Below, piece after piece: positions 63,033-64,000 of a stretch of DNA of 64,000 nucleotides. Position numbers and translations under genes: made by a program. The first letter of the stretch is position 1; every line of letters begins with the position of its first letter. The DNA is from Tamarix chinensis (taxonomy: Eukaryota > Streptophyta > Magnoliopsida > Caryophyllales > Tamaricaceae), in NCBI GenBank assembly GCA_030549775.1, contig CM060181.1, positions 33,946,563 to 34,010,562 of the forward strand, in the 5' to 3' direction. The notes beneath the pieces are model-generated. The model had not been told where the DNA came from. It saw only the letters and a program-made list of their open reading frames with translations, and made no database searches.

Positions 63033-64000
63033 GCTATATCTTTCCCTTCCATTGGAAGAGAATCGTGGGGGTTCTTGAACTCAACATAATAAAGTAAATG
63101 GATTATAAGTATACCTAACTTATAACTCTATTTTGGTTCCTCTCATTAGTCACCTCATGGTATAATTAATGTGTATGTTTAATCCTTTCATGTGACTTTA
63201 TGTATGTTGTTTGCGCTTTTAATAAGATTCTATTATTATCTTACTCAATACACAAGTACTGACCATCCTTTTCATGGGTACTACTCATTCTCATTGGTAG
63301 ATGACCCATTTTTTGTTGTGTAGGTCTATGATGACCATCTTGATGATTTCACTGGTTATGATGCACTGCTTATGGAAGAGGGATGTTATTCTATTAGGGT
63401 TTGGATATAGAGTTAATGTTATCTAGTAGCTAGTTTTGTTTGAATATTGTAATACCCCAAATTGAGTTGAGTGTTATAAGGATTGATCTGGTTACTTATA
63501 TCAACATGGTATACCATCATTTTAGTGATTTTGTCCTAAGAATTCCATAATTAAGCATGCTGGTCGTAGAGTAATTTTTATGATGGGTGACCCTCTTGGA
63601 AAATTTTAGAATTTTCTGAAAATTTCTTAGAAAGTGTGTGAGTGAGGACAAAGCATAATGAAATGACTCGTGTTGATCTGTGGGGCTAGCTGATCAATAT
63701 GAAATCGTTCTAGGATAGCCCTATATGGTTGTATCGACTTGGGGTGTTATAGATACAGTTTGAACTCTTAATTCCATTATACCCCCTTTTTGTTGTATTT
63801 TGCTTATGCTGTACCCGGAGTTAATCTTTAAACGCTTACTTAAGTTTTATGAAAGTTCCTTTGTTCTCTATTTATCTTATTTTAAGTTCTAAATATTTTC
63901 CCTTGTATTCGACATAATGATGGTATGGAAGCTAAACTTATGTCGAGTATTGCGGTAACACTCAATTATCTTGTTATTATGATTTTGCTAAAGAAAAAAT
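63033..64000 (+). mobile_element. 3' part of a plus-oriented long LTR, running off the window
   Basis: Carries the family tail block (TACTCAATACACAAGTACTG then CCATCCTTTTCATGGG, 63238-63325) and a 3' hairpin with arms GTATTCGACATAA (63905-63917) and TTATGTCGAGTAT (63938-63950), followed by GCGGTAACAC. A Cassandra LTR is inserted at 63448. Confidence 0.65.
63448..63751 (+). mobile_element. Solo Cassandra-type LTR (304 bp) with 5S-like core
   Basis: TGTAATACCCCAAATTGAG to CGACTTGGGGTGTTATA, the same length as the two LTRs at 56305-61689. Its 5S-like segment is 63541-63600 (AATTAAGCATGCTGGTCGTAGAGTA, GATGGGTGACC). Flanks AATAT/GATAC are a weak TSD. Confidence 0.8.

Noticed and set aside
63541..63600. 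5S rRNA gene
   Set aside because: Only part of 5S is present, many bases differ, and the segment is embedded in LTRs of a TRIM with TSDs; better explained as Cassandra.

Overview
The window looks like nuclear DNA of a flowering plant, from a transposon-rich stretch. It is AT-rich, genes have GT..AG introns, and the two recognisable host genes are land-plant or eukaryotic families. Most of the sequence is retrotransposons, hAT/MULE/Tourist-type DNA elements and their decayed remains. The plant clade cannot be named from the sequence. All calls were made by eye; no database search or alignment program was run.

Host genes. (1) A plus-strand four-exon gene at 12770-14147 encodes a protein of 271 residues with a CBM20 starch-binding domain; a TATA box lies at 12653. 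(2) A minus-strand four-exon gene, 31135 down to 17068, encodes a protein of 332 residues with an RRM, one CCCH zinc finger and an Arg/Asp/Glu/Ser-rich tail. It matches the RBMX2/Ist3-Snu17 family (plant CCCH protein 42 type). Its third intron is about 12.6 kb and holds a decayed chromodomain Ty3/gypsy element with LTRs and target-site duplication (TSD), an hAT-type MITE and an hAT transposase scrap. A 5.6-kb hAT element lies 75 bp upstream of its start codon.

Dominant repeat. One family of very long non-coding LTRs (3.1-5.3 kb, TG(T)AAYACCC...GGTGTTACA ends) occurs as solo LTRs. Copies with 5-bp TSDs are A 4288-9630 (CTTAT), B 50174-54188 (CAAAA/CAAAG), C 56577-61087 (TCAAT), D 38437-41944 (ATATC) and E 2546-11483 on minus (TTTTC/TTTTT). 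Partial copies lie at 1-2064, 2065-2545 plus 11489-11971, 55001-62588 and 62589-64000. They share a TATA box, a pyrimidine-rich leader, an (ATT)n zone, a conserved exon-like block, paired triplets of a CCAC..GTGG motif and a 3'-terminal hairpin whose stem pairing persists although the bases change.

Layout. 1-12000: nest of long LTRs (A inside E inside an older LTR, plus a Tourist-like MITE). 12000-14250: CBM20 gene. 14250-17000: AT-rich spacer with a trinucleotide tract and a possible SINE. 17068-31135: RBMX2-like gene with its transposon-filled intron. 31210-36769: hAT element with a broken transposase and a nested MITE. 38040-42965: minus-strand gypsy gag-pol fragment split by solo LTR D. 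46083-47892: MULE-like element built of TCGGCA..TGCCGA palindromes. 48800-54870: probable unclassified element carrying LTR B. 55000-62600: a long LTR with a 30-bp minisatellite, split by a Cassandra-type TRIM (5S-derived LTRs), itself split by LTR C. 62589-64000: further LTR pieces with a solo Cassandra LTR.
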